Below, in pieces: positions 26,334 through 35,800 of a stretch of 64,000 bases of DNA. Positions within the stretch are counted from its first letter, which is position 1, and the number at the start of each line of letters is the position of its first letter. Below the pieces are notes generated by a model. The model was not told the origin of the DNA, did no database searches, and was given only the letters and a program-made list of their open reading frames with translations. The translations under genes were made by a program, and so were the position numbers. Origin of the DNA: Bacillota bacterium (GTDB lineage: Bacteria > Bacillota > Clostridia > DSM-8532); NCBI GenBank assembly GCA_023411795.1, contig JAEYOK010000008.1, positions 1-64,000 of the forward strand, written 5' to 3'.

Positions 26334-27992
26334 CTAAAAACTCATATTTACAACTTTATGATTTTCATAATATGAAAAAATACATCTCAGATAAAGCTCA
26401 TTTACAATTACACTTACAGCAGCGTTAATGCTTGATTTATCAGATTCAATAACTTTAAGAGTAATCTCCCTATTGCCTTTTTCAACTTCTTCAATCACCC
26501 TGTTAATAAGCTCATCCTTATTCTTAACCACTAAATTATTATAAAAATAGTAATGATATTTATCAGCTGTGCAGACCGGGTAATTAGCACTATTCCACTC
26601 ATGATCCTGGCCGATATCCTTATCTGAAAGGTTGAAATAGTAATACCTTATTGCATTTTCACTACCACTTTGCATTGTATCATCCCAAGTTACATCTAAA
26701 TGGTAGTATTCTCCTCCGATTTTAACCAGATTCCATGCGTGTCCGACACCTCTCGATTCACCTGTAATGATTAATGATTCAACACCTGATCTATTTAACA
26801 AGATATACGCAGCTTCCGCATACCCCTCACACACAGCAATACCTAAACATAGTGCGCCATAGGCAGTATACGATTCATCACTTATTTTATTACTATTTAG
26901 GCCCTCATAATCATACTCACAATTATTTATCAGATAATCATGCACGGCAATTTCCTTTTGATATGCTGTCATTCCGGGTTTAATTATTTCATTAAGAATA
27001 GAATCCACCTTTTTTTCCATCACAGCTTGATGGTTCTTGATGGTTTCCTTACTCTTACTGTATTCAAAAGTTAAAAGCCCATCGGTTCTGTATGTTAATC
27101 CCGAATAATACAAAATCTCAGGATTTTCTCTTACACAAATATTTACAAGATCGGTTATTTCTTTGAAGGTGTCTGTATAGACGTTTTGTATCAACCATAT
27201 ACGCTCTTGCGCATTAGAAAGTGCCTCATATATCTGATAATAGGCCTGCTGATACCCGGCAGGTCTCTCCGGCGCACGATATTCACCCCCAACCGAACTA
27301 ATGGCACCAAAGTCATCATATTGGATAAGCTTTAACGATATAGCCGTTTCCATAGAAACAATACCGGAGTCTATGAGGTCTGCAATCAAGGTCTTGCTAT
27401 TGGAACATTCTGCAAAAAGAGCAGCATATACCATTCCAATCGCATCGTCCTTAATTAACTGAGCCTTATTGAAATATTTAATATTCGTTTGCCCCAGACC
27501 GGACTTATTACAAAGAGTATCAATGGAATAGATAAAATCATTTCGATCCACTGTGAACCCCATCTGCCTCAATATCATAGCAGCATAAGCAAGACCATCC
27601 AAGGGTTTTTTGGGCCCTAATGTTGTTAGGGATGTGCCGACTACAACACCTGTTTTAACTGCATATGCCATATATGGCCGAGCCCATGGTAAAACCTCGG
27701 ATTGGTCCGTATAAGAAGATAGTATTTGATTGATTTCATTGTTGCTTAGCTTTTTAACTTCGGGGGTTTTTCCAAAGAAATTTAATAGAAGAGTAACTCC
27801 AATCTGTCTATCAAGCGTTACCCCTAAATCCGGATAAAAGCTATTAACGGAGGCTCCGGCAAATAAGCCCAGTTTGTAGAGCTGCCAGGACTCGTTCTCG
27901 TATCGAAATGGTGCAGCTGTAACCACTTGAGTCATCGACAGTAAACAACATAGGATTAATATAATAGCTAATGTCGCTTTTATCTTTTTCAT
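26334..27992 (-). CDS. Secreted SLH/transglutaminase-like surface protein
   Basis: About 552 residues. An N-terminal signal peptide (MKKIKATLAIILILCCLL) is followed by SLH-like repeats to about residue 230, which would hold the protein to the cell wall, then a transglutaminase-like domain. The domain has the cysteine-protease-type triad: Cys in GIAVCEGYAEA, His in GVGHAWNLVKI and Asp in HLDVTWDD. Such domains act as peptidases or cross-linkers of surface protein. Two starts are possible: GTG 28007 with a close AAGGA, or ATG 27992, chosen because it begins the signal peptide. The gene is solitary. The substrate is unknown. Confidence 0.82.
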   Translation of the reverse strand: MKKIKATLAIILILCCLLSMTQVVTAAPFRYENESWQLYKLGLFAGASVNSFYPDLGVTLDRQIGVTLLLNFFGKTPEVKKLSNNEINQILSSYTDQSEVLPWARPYMAYAVKTGVVVGTSLTTLGPKKPLDGLAYAAMILRQMGFTVDRNDFIYSIDTLCNKSGLGQTNIKYFNKAQLIKDDAIGMVYAALFAECSNSKTLIADLIDSGIVSMETAISLKLIQYDDFGAISSVGGEYRAPERPAGYQQAYYQIYEALSNAQERIWLIQNVYTDTFKEITDLVNICVRENPEILYYSGLTYRTDGLLTFEYSKSKETIKNHQAVMEKKVDSILNEIIKPGMTAYQKEIAVHDYLINNCEYDYEGLNSNKISDESYTAYGALCLGIAVCEGYAEAAYILLNRSGVESLIITGESRGVGHAWNLVKIGGEYYHLDVTWDDTMQSGSENAIRYYYFNLSDKDIGQDHEWNSANYPVCTADKYHYYFYNNLVVKNKDELINRVIEEVEKGNREITLKVIESDKSSINAAVSVIVNELYLRCIFSYYENHKVVNMSF

Positions 27993-28183
27993 GTAGTTTT
28001 GGCTCACTTTCCTTATGTTTCATATATCATAGCATTTTATTTGTACTAAGCTATTTGTCCTTTAGTATTCTTTGGATATTATAGCATAAAACTAATCCGA
28101 AGAATTTAAGCATTTCTTACATAATCTTTACGTTAATATTCCTTTGGGGCCGCCAAACCATATGGAATAAGATACACCTACTA

Positions 28184-28259
28184 AGATTCTTTGCTTCGCT
28201 CAGAATGACATATAGTAGTCGACTAAAATGAGTAAAAGTCACCGTCCCCTTTACTCATT
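28184..28259. repeat. Palindromic intergenic repeats in the gap upstream of the SLH/transglutaminase gene
   Basis: The 321-base gap 27993-28313 has no gene. It holds ATTCTTTGCTTCGCTCAGAA (from 28186), which resembles a short sequence widely repeated in clostridial genomes, and a second palindrome at 28227-28259, AATGAGTAAA...TTTACTCATT. The middle of the latter, AGTAAAAGTCACCGTCCC (28231-28248), recurs exactly at 57660-57677. The citrate synthase terminator closes the gap. Confidence 0.6.
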
Positions 28260-28277
28260 CCCCTGACATACCTAATC

Positions 28278-28310
28278 AAAAAAAGTGCCTCGCTGTGAGG
28301 CACTTTTTTT
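28278..28310 (-). terminator. Terminator after citrate synthase
   Basis: Stem AAAGTGCCTC/GAGGCACTTT with A and T runs of seven on the two sides; able to work in both directions. Confidence 0.88.
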
Positions 28311-28313
28311 AAA

Positions 28314-29684
28314 TCAAGTTCTATCTGATATTTTTAAATACTCTGCGCGCTTCTTAATGCTTTTGTATGCCGGACGGATTATCTTCCCACCATTTAGATG
28401 TTCCTCAATTATATGGGCGCACCAGCCTACTACTCTGGATATGGCAAATATGGGGGTATTCATTTCTACCGGGATACCCAGCATATCGTAAACTAAGCCG
28501 GAATAGAAGTCGATATTTGCGCACATGGGCTTATCAATATTACGTAATTTCTTGAAAACTTCCGGAGCCAATTTCTCAACTTTCTTATGAAGCTCAAACT
28601 CATCGGTTCTACCAGTCTGCTTAGCTAATTCCTCAGCTTTCTCTTTTAAGAGAATACATCTCGGATCGGACAGGGTATAAACTGCATGGCCGATACCATA
28701 AATCAGACCAGTGCGATCAAATGCCTGTTTATTGATGATTTTAGCTAGATAATCGCTAATCTGCTCATCGCTTCCCCAATCCTTAACTTCTTTTTTAAGC
28801 TCATCCATCATACCAATTACCTTGTTGTTGGCACCACCGTGTTTGGGCCCTTTTAGGCTTCCTATAGCAGCTGCAATTGATGAATAAATATCCGTGCCCG
28901 AGGAGGATACCACATGGGTAGCAAAGGTTGAATTATTACCACCACCATGCTCAGCATGGAGCACTAAAGCCAGGTCAAGAGTCTTTGCCTCTAATTCCGT
29001 ATATTCCCCTGACGGTCTTAACAGCTTAAGTATATTTTCCGAGGTACTTAACTCAGGGTTTGGATTATGGATGTAAAGGCTCTTTCCGTCAAGATAATGG
29101 GCTTTTGCCTGATATCCGTATGCAGCCATAATAGGAAACTTCGATATTAAATCTATGCTCTGTCTTAGCAAATTGGTAACGCTGGTATCGTCGGCATGAT
29201 CATCATATGAATACATGGTAAGAACTAAACGTGCAAGTTTGTTCATTACATCAACACATGGTGCGTTAAGAATATTAGCTCTGACAAAATCCTCCGGTAT
29301 CTTTCTTTTACTGGCCACGTTATTAGTGAATTGCTCTAATTCATTTTTGGATGGTAAATCGCCAAATATGAGGAGATAGGCACATTCTTCAAAGCCGAAA
29401 CGATTTTCAGATATAAAACCATTTACCAGGTCGTATACATCAACGCCTCTGTAAACTAGGCGCCCTTCGACAGGTACTTTTTCTCCCTCGTCAAATACAT
29501 ATGCATGTACCTCACCAATCTCAGTAAGACCTACCAATACTCCCGAACCATCTTGATTCCTTAGGCCTCGCTTAACATTGTATTTATCGTATACTCCGGG
29601 TGCAAATCTGTTTTTTGTTTCAACAACCTCACCAGCTAAGCTATAATAAGCATCCATTTCACATTTTGACATTTCCTTATACAT
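28314..29684 (-). CDS. Citrate synthase
   Basis: Condenses oxaloacetate and acetyl-CoA. This is the Si-type citrate synthase family, not the Re-type enzyme known from some clostridia. From ATG 29684 it has 456 residues. Key motifs are VYRGVDVYDLV, the histidine/asparagine region VLHAEHGGGNNSTFATHVV, KGPKHGGANNKV and GIGHAVYTLSDPR with a catalytic histidine, and the late arginine region. The start has GAGGAGG seven bases upstream. It follows the GntR gene by 29 bases in one transcript. Together with aconitase and isocitrate dehydrogenase nearby it supplies 2-oxoglutarate for glutamate. A 2-methylcitrate activity cannot be excluded. Confidence 0.93.
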   Translation of the reverse strand: MYKEMSKCEMDAYYSLAGEVVETKNRFAPGVYDKYNVKRGLRNQDGSGVLVGLTEIGEVHAYVFDEGEKVPVEGRLVYRGVDVYDLVNGFISENRFGFEECAYLLIFGDLPSKNELEQFTNNVASKRKIPEDFVRANILNAPCVDVMNKLARLVLTMYSYDDHADDTSVTNLLRQSIDLISKFPIMAAYGYQAKAHYLDGKSLYIHNPNPELSTSENILKLLRPSGEYTELEAKTLDLALVLHAEHGGGNNSTFATHVVSSSGTDIYSSIAAAIGSLKGPKHGGANNKVIGMMDELKKEVKDWGSDEQISDYLAKIINKQAFDRTGLIYGIGHAVYTLSDPRCILLKEKAEELAKQTGRTDEFELHKKVEKLAPEVFKKLRNIDKPMCANIDFYSGLVYDMLGIPVEMNTPIFAISRVVGWCAHIIEEHLNGGKIIRPAYKSIKKRAEYLKISDRT

Positions 29685-29713
29685 TGAATAACCTCCTCTA
29701 ATCTCTTCTGAGT

Positions 29714-30385
29714 TCAGCAATCTTTTAATTTCTCAATATTTTCAAATGCATTTAGAATATGCTTTGACATGAGTCTCTCAGCTTTTTCTTTGTCCCCTGC
29801 TTCAATTGACTTCATAATAGCCATATGTTCATTTAATGCCTTCTTCGCTCTTTCATTATCCTCTAGAGATAAGCTTCGGGCTCTTTGTATATAGTGGTGA
29901 AAACTTGTTAATGTACGGTTTAATAACCTGCTTCCGCTTGCTCTAAAGATTATTTCATGAAATTTGGTATCGAGCTTAAGAATTTGATTGGTATCACCTT
30001 TATTTGTATAGAATTCCTCAAACTCAACAACCTCTTTTAATTCCTCTAATTGTTCAGGAGTTATATTGGCCGCTGCACGTTTTGCCGCTAACCCCTCGAT
30101 TTTCATACGTATATCATAGATATCGCGTACATCTTCGCTTGAAAGTCCTTTTACTATAGCACCTTTGTTGGGTATATAGACCAAAAGGCCTTCAAGTTCC
30201 AATTGCCTGATGGCTTCTCTGACGGGAGTTCTTGAAACATTTAGTTCATCGGCTACTTTTGATTCATTTAAACTTCCTCCCGGCTTATACTTACCGTTAA
30301 GAATGTCATTTTCTAATTTAACAAATACCCTTCCGCTAAGGGACAAGCCGATGCTACTATCACTACTGTTTTCATAAATATTCAT
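29714..30385 (-). CDS. GntR-family (FCD-type) transcriptional regulator
   Basis: A 223-residue regulator: an N-terminal winged helix-turn-helix (NESKVADELNVSRTPVREAI, then QLELEGLLVYIPNKGAIV) and a C-terminal all-helical FCD domain that binds a small acid ligand. The FCD metal site is plausible through the conserved KLDTKFHEIIF and the late HEH-type histidines (LNEHMAIM, MSKHILNAF). ATG 30385 is preferred, with AGGTG five bases upstream. The gene precedes citrate synthase, and its promoter carries a palindrome of the TTGTATACAA class used by this family, so it probably represses itself and citrate synthase. Citrate or a related acid is a reasonable effector (inference). Confidence 0.9.
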   Translation of the reverse strand: MNIYENSSDSSIGLSLSGRVFVKLENDILNGKYKPGGSLNESKVADELNVSRTPVREAIRQLELEGLLVYIPNKGAIVKGLSSEDVRDIYDIRMKIEGLAAKRAAANITPEQLEELKEVVEFEEFYTNKGDTNQILKLDTKFHEIIFRASGSRLLNRTLTSFHHYIQRARSLSLEDNERAKKALNEHMAIMKSIEAGDKEKAERLMSKHILNAFENIEKLKDC

Positions 30386-30424
30386 ATTAACACCTGTAAT
30401 CATATATTTATACTAGAGTGATTT

Positions 30425-30458
30425 GTATCATTGTATACAATTATACGATATGAGTCAA
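30425..30458 (-). promoter_or_regulatory. GntR autoregulatory promoter and operator
   Basis: Minus-strand -35 TTGACT (30453-30458) and -10 TACAAT (30430-30435) are 17 bases apart. ATTGTATACAAT (30430-30441) is a perfect palindrome covering the -10, extended to 30425-30446 with one mismatched pair. TTGTATACAA-type sites are typical of FCD-group GntR proteins. Confidence 0.75.
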
Positions 30459-30700
30459 TAACTTTTTGCAACTTCTGATTCTAAATATTTCATTTTGTAT
30501 AAACTATAAAAAGCATCCCATGTTTTTTATAATAATTAGTGCTTTTTTATAAAGCTTTATTCAGGCATGTTTTACCATGTTTAAAAATATAATAGAAAGA
30601 AAAAACTCAAAAGTCGTTTGGCGGAAGAGAAATTTACTATGGTTCATTCTTTCATTCCGGAGAAAAAAATTAGGTGGATTGAGCCCATGCGGGGCACAAG

Positions 30701-30724
30701 AAAAAAGAGCGCTTAACGCGCTCT
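30701..30724 (-). terminator. Terminator after the small transglutaminase-like gene
   Basis: Minus-strand stem GAGCGC-GTTAA-GCGCTC followed by six T. Confidence 0.8.
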
Positions 30725-30748
30725 CTGTTTTAATAATGATTCTACCAA

Positions 30749-31582
30749 TTAATATTCTTTTGTTCCGTGATATTTTGAACTGTCTTTTTCCATGTTGAAT
30801 TTCTTGTTTTTCTTTTTAAGACCCGAATCATATGTAGAGTCAATCACCATCCACTGGTCTTCATCGGCAAGGTACACTTCATTCCAGGCATGATAGCCCT
30901 TAACCAAATCAGAATAGCCCTTTATAAGCTTAGTGGGAATATTCTGGCTTCTTAGCATAGCTGCAAGAACCGCTGAATAATCGTAGCAAATTCCGTTCTT
31001 TTCCTTATATATCTTTTCTATATCAGGAACATAAGTTAATTCAATATTATTTATCTTGTCATAATCATAGCTAAATGTGTCTATAACAAAATTATAAATA
31101 GCTAAAATCTTTTGCTTATCTGTCTTTAGGCCTTTTGTCAATTCAGCAGCTTTCTTGATGATTTCCATTTCAGGATTCCAGTTTACTGTTTGAACCGAAG
31201 TCGTAAATACATCCAAGGGATTCTTTATCTCAGCTGTAATACTCTTGACCTTAACCTGGCGATATCTATTGTCTGTAATGTTCTCAAACACCGAAACCTT
31301 ATATTCACCATTACCCAATTGAAGAGGAAAATACTCAAAATAATCTCTGCCAAAAAGATCATAGTCATACTTTAAATCTGCATTTTGAACTCTTGTTTTT
31401 ACCCGTTTGTCTTCTAACGGAATATATCTGGTTCCGACAGAGCCTTGCCCGGTTTTTGTCGTGTCAAAGTTTTCGTTGGTTTGTTCAACTTTCGCATAAG
31501 CCGGTTCATCTTTAGCATACGATGTAATGCTAAACAATAGCGTCAGAACTAAGAGCAATATTAATATTTTAGTTATCTTCAT
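30749..31582 (-). CDS. Secreted transglutaminase-like protein
   Basis: A 277-residue exported protein. The signal peptide is MKITKILILLLVLTLLFSIT with cleavage near SYA. An N-terminal beta domain is followed by a transglutaminase-like core: Cys in NGICYDYSAVLAAMLR, His in KGYHAWNEVYL and Asp in WMVIDSTYD. The fold is shared by peptidases and protein cross-linkers; no anchor is present. It ends with its own terminator and stands apart from the TCA genes around it by a 70-base gap. It resembles the C-terminal half of the SLH protein at 26334, so the cell has at least two such surface enzymes. Confidence 0.85.
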   Translation of the reverse strand: MKITKILILLLVLTLLFSITSYAKDEPAYAKVEQTNENFDTTKTGQGSVGTRYIPLEDKRVKTRVQNADLKYDYDLFGRDYFEYFPLQLGNGEYKVSVFENITDNRYRQVKVKSITAEIKNPLDVFTTSVQTVNWNPEMEIIKKAAELTKGLKTDKQKILAIYNFVIDTFSYDYDKINNIELTYVPDIEKIYKEKNGICYDYSAVLAAMLRSQNIPTKLIKGYSDLVKGYHAWNEVYLADEDQWMVIDSTYDSGLKKKNKKFNMEKDSSKYHGTKEY

Positions 31583-31652
31583 ATTATCACACCAATCATT
31601 TGCATATTATTAATATATATCTACCAACAGATTACCTTTTTTAAACGAAGCA

Positions 31653-32456
31653 TCAAAGATAGTTCTCCAAGATTTCTAAAACCTGTGGTATGCATGGTAT
31701 ATTATGATGACCAATTATATGCTTGGATACTGATTTTACACTTGCTGTAGCATTTGATACGGCAATACTGATGTGGGCTTGTTTCATCATATCGTAATCG
31801 TTCTCATTATCGCCGATAGCAACTACATGCCGCCATTTGTCTACATTCGCATCCATTAGTTTTTTTAGAGCTGCGCCTTTTGACACATCCTTGGCCATGA
31901 TATCCAGCAACTCATTCTCAGAGAATATAATATTTATATCCTGCCTACCCAGCCTGTCCAAATCAGCCTTTATTTTCTCCAGCACCTCATGTTTATCGGC
32001 AAATATGACTTTCAGCCAATCCTTGGGAACATCCTGCCATGATCCTTCGATTCCTTCGAGACCTTCTCTTTTAAGCTGCGCCCGGACAATATCATTAAAA
32101 TTATATACATAAGCCTTCCCTCGGACATTTACTTCAGCACATGCCGTTGGATAACGGGTAACTATATCCTGCAAAATTGGTGCAAGTCCTTCAGGCATTA
32201 AAGTGCTAAAAAGCACCTCTTGTGTATTAATATCAAATACCAGGGCACCATTGAAAAAAATCCCAGGTGCATTAAAGGATAGCTGGGGAAATTTTATGAG
32301 GGTTGTTCTTTCCATCCTGCCCGTGGCTACCGCAAAACTCCCGCCATGCGATACAAAGTGGGAGATAGCATCAATATTCTCTTCGGATATCATGCGTTTA
32401 TCATTGAGTAATGTTCCGTCCAGATCACTGTATATAACTATGCCGTCATATTTCAT
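31653..32456 (-). CDS. HAD-superfamily Cof-type phosphatase
   Basis: A 267-residue Cof/YwtE-like sugar phosphatase. Motif I is YSDLDGTLLNDKR, with the nucleophile being the first Asp; motif II is AVATGR; motif III lies around SKGAALKKL; motif IV is AIGDNENDYDMMKQA. The family cap domain is present. Its substrate cannot be predicted. ATG 32456 is four bases after the icd stop with GGTG in the end of icd, so it is co-translated with icd. Its presence in the TCA operon is unexplained. Confidence 0.92.
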   Translation of the reverse strand: MKYDGIVIYSDLDGTLLNDKRMISEENIDAISHFVSHGGSFAVATGRMERTTLIKFPQLSFNAPGIFFNGALVFDINTQEVLFSTLMPEGLAPILQDIVTRYPTACAEVNVRGKAYVYNFNDIVRAQLKREGLEGIEGSWQDVPKDWLKVIFADKHEVLEKIKADLDRLGRQDINIIFSENELLDIMAKDVSKGAALKKLMDANVDKWRHVVAIGDNENDYDMMKQAHISIAVSNATASVKSVSKHIIGHHNIPCIPQVLEILENYL

Positions 32457-32460
32457 GCTC

Positions 32461-33669
32461 TTACACCATTTCATTTAATAATTTTTGTATTTCGAGTAAG
32501 AAGTCTTTAGAATTGACTACCTTTTTATTTTCCAATACTGAAAGAGCTACCAGATCCTTCGTCATAATTCCTGATTCTATTGTTTTACAGCATGCTTCTT
32601 CAAGCTTATCTGCAAAGGAACCCAACTCCCGGATACCGTCCAACTCACCTCTTTTTCTAAGAGCCCCGGTCCATGCAAAAATCGTAGCTACTGAATTGGT
32701 CGATGTTTCCTTCCCTTCAAGGTGGCTGTAGTAATGTCGTTGGACAGTACCATGAGCAGCTTCGTATTCATAGTATCCTTCAGGGGACACCAGAACCGAT
32801 GTCATCATAGCAAGGCTACCAAAAGCAGATGCTATCATATCTGACATAACATCGCCGTCATAGTTTTTGCATGCCCAGATAAAGCCTCCTTCTGAGCGCA
32901 CTACTCTTGCAACCGCATCATCTATCAGGGTATAGAAATATTCTATGCCTGATTCCTTGAATCTCTGAGAATATTCAGCTTCAAAAATTTCGTTAAAGAT
33001 ATCTTTGAACCTATGATCATATGTTTTTGATATGGTATCCTTAGTTGCAAACCATATATCCTGCTTCTTGTCCAGTGCATAGTTAAAGCAAGAACGTGCA
33101 AAGCTTCTGATAGAATTGTCTGTGTTGTGCATACCCATAATAATTCCATCGTCAGAAAAATCATGGATAGTTTGGCGAGTTTCATGGCCATTCTTATCGG
33201 TGAAAACAAGCTCGGCTTTACCCGCGCCTTCTATCTTCATTTCAGTATTTTTATATATGTCACCATAGGCATGACGAGCTATGTTTATAGGCTTCTTCCA
33301 TGTCCTAATAAATGGATTTATTCCCTTAACCAATATAGGTTCTCTGAAGACTGTTCCATCTAAAATAGCGCGTATTGTTCCGTTAGGGCTTTTCCACATT
33401 TCTTTTAAATCATATTCTATAACACGTGCAGCATTAGGGGTTATAGTAGCACACTTAACTGCCACGCCATACTTCTTGGTAGCCTCGGCTGAATCAATAG
33501 TTACTTGGTCATTGGTCTGGTCTCTGTATTTGAGGCCCAAATCATAATATTCGGTTTTAAGTTCAATGTATGGTTCAAGTAATATTTCTTTTATCCACTT
33601 CCAGATCACCCTGGTCATTTCATCCCCGTCCATCTCGACCAATGGGGTTTTCATCATAATTCTCGCCAT
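32461..33669 (-). CDS. icd: Isocitrate dehydrogenase (NADP-type, eukaryote-like subfamily)
   Basis: Oxidatively decarboxylates isocitrate to 2-oxoglutarate. The 402 residues belong to the homodimeric subfamily shared with eukaryotes and some anaerobes: TPLVEMDGDEMTRVIW at the N-terminus, SPNGTIRAILDGTVFREPI for substrate binding, KNYDGDVMSDMIASAFGSL with metal ligands, and AAHGTVQRHY. NADP specificity is expected for this subfamily but is inferred. It lies 29 bases downstream of aconitase, and the HAD phosphatase follows at once. Confidence 0.95.
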   Translation of the reverse strand: MARIMMKTPLVEMDGDEMTRVIWKWIKEILLEPYIELKTEYYDLGLKYRDQTNDQVTIDSAEATKKYGVAVKCATITPNAARVIEYDLKEMWKSPNGTIRAILDGTVFREPILVKGINPFIRTWKKPINIARHAYGDIYKNTEMKIEGAGKAELVFTDKNGHETRQTIHDFSDDGIIMGMHNTDNSIRSFARSCFNYALDKKQDIWFATKDTISKTYDHRFKDIFNEIFEAEYSQRFKESGIEYFYTLIDDAVARVVRSEGGFIWACKNYDGDVMSDMIASAFGSLAMMTSVLVSPEGYYEYEAAHGTVQRHYYSHLEGKETSTNSVATIFAWTGALRKRGELDGIRELGSFADKLEEACCKTIESGIMTKDLVALSVLENKKVVNSKDFLLEIQKLLNEMV

Positions 33670-33698
33670 CAGTTACCCTCCAAAATCAATACTATCCT

Positions 33699-35621
33699 TT
33701 ATATAAAATTCTTCTTTATCCACGGCAGTTTCCCGCCGGCTTTGAGAACTTCGGCATCCATATCCGATAATGTGTGTTCAAGTTCTATTACAGTCCCTTT
33801 TGTTATATTTCTAATTACGCAGTTGCCTTTGAGATTACCGATTTCCACCACTAAATTATCACCTTCATCAAGGTTGTCGTAATCAGCAGGATTCTTAAAA
33901 GTTAACGGTACTATTCCGAAGTTAATAAGATTGGCCAGATGAATTCTGGCAAAGCTCTTCACTATAACGGCTTTCACACCTAAATACTTAGGTGCAAGAG
34001 CGGCATGCTCACGGCTCGAGCCCTGACCATAGTTTTCTCCTCCAATTATAAAGCCACCATCAGCTTCTTTTGCCTTCTTATAGAAATCCGGATCAACAGC
34101 TTCAAATACAAACTTGGATATCTCGGGAATATTGCTCCTGAAGGGCAGAATTTTCGCACCTGCAGGCATTATATGGTCTGTAGTAATATTATCGCCAACC
34201 TTAATGAGGACTTTCCCCGAAAGATTTTCGGATAGAGCATTGAATGTGGGAAGTGGCTTTATGTTAGGTCCTCTGAATATTTCAATACTTTGGGCCTCTT
34301 CAACGGGCAGAGGTTTTGTAATCATATTATCATTTATGATAAATCTGTCAGGTAACTTCATTTCGGGATAATCACCAAGATTTCTAGGGTCTGTCAAAAA
34401 TCCTGTCAGCGCAGTAGCCGCAGCGGTCTCAGGGCTCACAAGATAGACCTTGGCATCTTTTGTTCCGCTTCTTCCTTCAAAATTACGATTAAAAGTACGA
34501 ACCGATACGCCATTGGAACTGGGAGCGCATCCCATGCCAATACAAGCTCCGCATGCGTTTTCCATGATTCTTACTCCGGATCTTACTATATTGGTATAAT
34601 CTCCCTCTTCCACAAGATGTTCTACCACTTGTCGTGATCCCGGGCTCATAAACACATGCAATGTATCTGAAACAGTTTTGCCTTTTAATGCTTTAGAAAC
34701 AATCTTTAGATCTCTCAGGGACGAATTTGTGCAAGAACCGATAGCAACCTGATCAACTTTAAGCGAACCCACTTCCCTGACTCTTTTTACAGCTCCGGGG
34801 CTGTGCGGTAGTGCTACCATAGGCTCTACAGCCGATAAATCTATGCTGATAACCTCATCATAGACTGCATCATTATCAGCTTCCAGTCTCCTAAAATCTT
34901 TTTCTCTGCCTTGAGCCTTTAAAAACTCAAGAGTTATATCATCGCTTGGGAAAATACTTGTGGTGCAGCCTGTTTCGGTACCCATATTGGTTATTGTGGC
35001 GCGGTCAGGTACTCCTAAAGTCGCCACTCCATCTCCGAAATATTCAAATACTTTACCCACATTGCCCTTTACATCAACTAATCTAAGAACCTCTAAGATA
35101 ACGTCTTTTGCCGATACCCATGGATTTAGCTTTCCTGTCAGCTTAATTCCAACGATTTTCGGATATTTAATTCTAAACGGTGCTCCTGCCATAGCACAAG
35201 CAACATCAAGGCCACCTGCTCCCATGGCAAAGCATCCCATACCTCCGGCTGTAGGAGTATGGCTGTCAGAACCAATCAGCGTGTTTCCGGGTATGGCAAA
35301 CCGCTCCAGAAAAAGCTGATGGCAAATACCGTTTCCGGGTTTTGAAAAATAAAGACCGTATCTTTTGGCCATAGATTCTAAAAACTTGTGGTCGTCGGCA
35401 TTTTTAAAATCTGTCTGAAGAGTGTTATGGTCAACAAAGCTTACGCTAAATTGGGTTTTTACCCTGTCTATTCCTATTGCTTCAAATTGAAGATAGGCCA
35501 TAGTACCTGTGGCATCCTGGGTCAAGGTGTTGTCGATTCTAAGCGCTACCTCACAACCTGCCTTTGCCTCTCCTTCAATTATATGTTCCTTCAATACTTT
35601 CTCGGTTATTGTCCCTGCCAT
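33699..35621 (-). CDS. Aconitate hydratase
   Basis: Isomerises citrate to isocitrate with a [4Fe-4S] cluster. At 640 residues it is the shorter aconitase type found in anaerobes and archaea, not the 900-residue AcnA. The cluster cysteines are in IGSCTNSSLRDL and in ENACGACIGMGCAPSSNG; GSDSHTPTAGGMGCFAMG and GENYGQGSSREHAALAP are substrate-binding motifs. The start is preceded by GGAGGG. It heads the acn-icd-HAD transcript. A homoaconitase or isopropylmalate isomerase role is less likely given citrate synthase and icd nearby. Confidence 0.94.
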   Translation of the reverse strand: MAGTITEKVLKEHIIEGEAKAGCEVALRIDNTLTQDATGTMAYLQFEAIGIDRVKTQFSVSFVDHNTLQTDFKNADDHKFLESMAKRYGLYFSKPGNGICHQLFLERFAIPGNTLIGSDSHTPTAGGMGCFAMGAGGLDVACAMAGAPFRIKYPKIVGIKLTGKLNPWVSAKDVILEVLRLVDVKGNVGKVFEYFGDGVATLGVPDRATITNMGTETGCTTSIFPSDDITLEFLKAQGREKDFRRLEADNDAVYDEVISIDLSAVEPMVALPHSPGAVKRVREVGSLKVDQVAIGSCTNSSLRDLKIVSKALKGKTVSDTLHVFMSPGSRQVVEHLVEEGDYTNIVRSGVRIMENACGACIGMGCAPSSNGVSVRTFNRNFEGRSGTKDAKVYLVSPETAAATALTGFLTDPRNLGDYPEMKLPDRFIINDNMITKPLPVEEAQSIEIFRGPNIKPLPTFNALSENLSGKVLIKVGDNITTDHIMPAGAKILPFRSNIPEISKFVFEAVDPDFYKKAKEADGGFIIGGENYGQGSSREHAALAPKYLGVKAVIVKSFARIHLANLINFGIVPLTFKNPADYDNLDEGDNLVVEIGNLKGNCVIRNITKGTVIELEHTLSDMDAEVLKAGGKLPWIKKNFI

Positions 35622-35678
35622 ATTCTCTTCCCTCCAGCTGCTTATGTAAGGCTTCTTAATATAAAATTATTCTGTATG

Positions 35679-35707
35679 ATTTTATCAAATAAAATTGGTA
35701 TAAGCAA
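35679..35707 (-). promoter_or_regulatory. Promoter of the aconitase operon
   Basis: Minus-strand TTGCTT (35702-35707) and TAAAAT (35679-35684) with a 17-base spacer. I see no copy of the GntR palindrome here. Confidence 0.5.
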
Positions 35708-35800
35708 TGTGCATAAGTAACAAAAGCTTTAGAAAGAGATACCTATCATAGTGAATTTATAGTATACTTTATAGCAAGTAAATATGAGGAGTATTTTGCA

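Larger units (their letters stand above)
30386..30748. other. Intergenic region upstream of the GntR gene
   Basis: Of 363 bases, the part nearest the GntR gene holds its promoter and operator (30425-30458). The end next to the transglutaminase-like gene holds that gene's terminator. Between 30460 and 30700 I see AT-rich sequence with no convincing gene or RNA. Confidence 0.6.

Noticed and set aside
30577..30798. 73-codon plus-strand frame upstream of the GntR gene
   Set aside because: No ribosome site; it runs through a terminator and into the end of the opposing transglutaminase-like gene.
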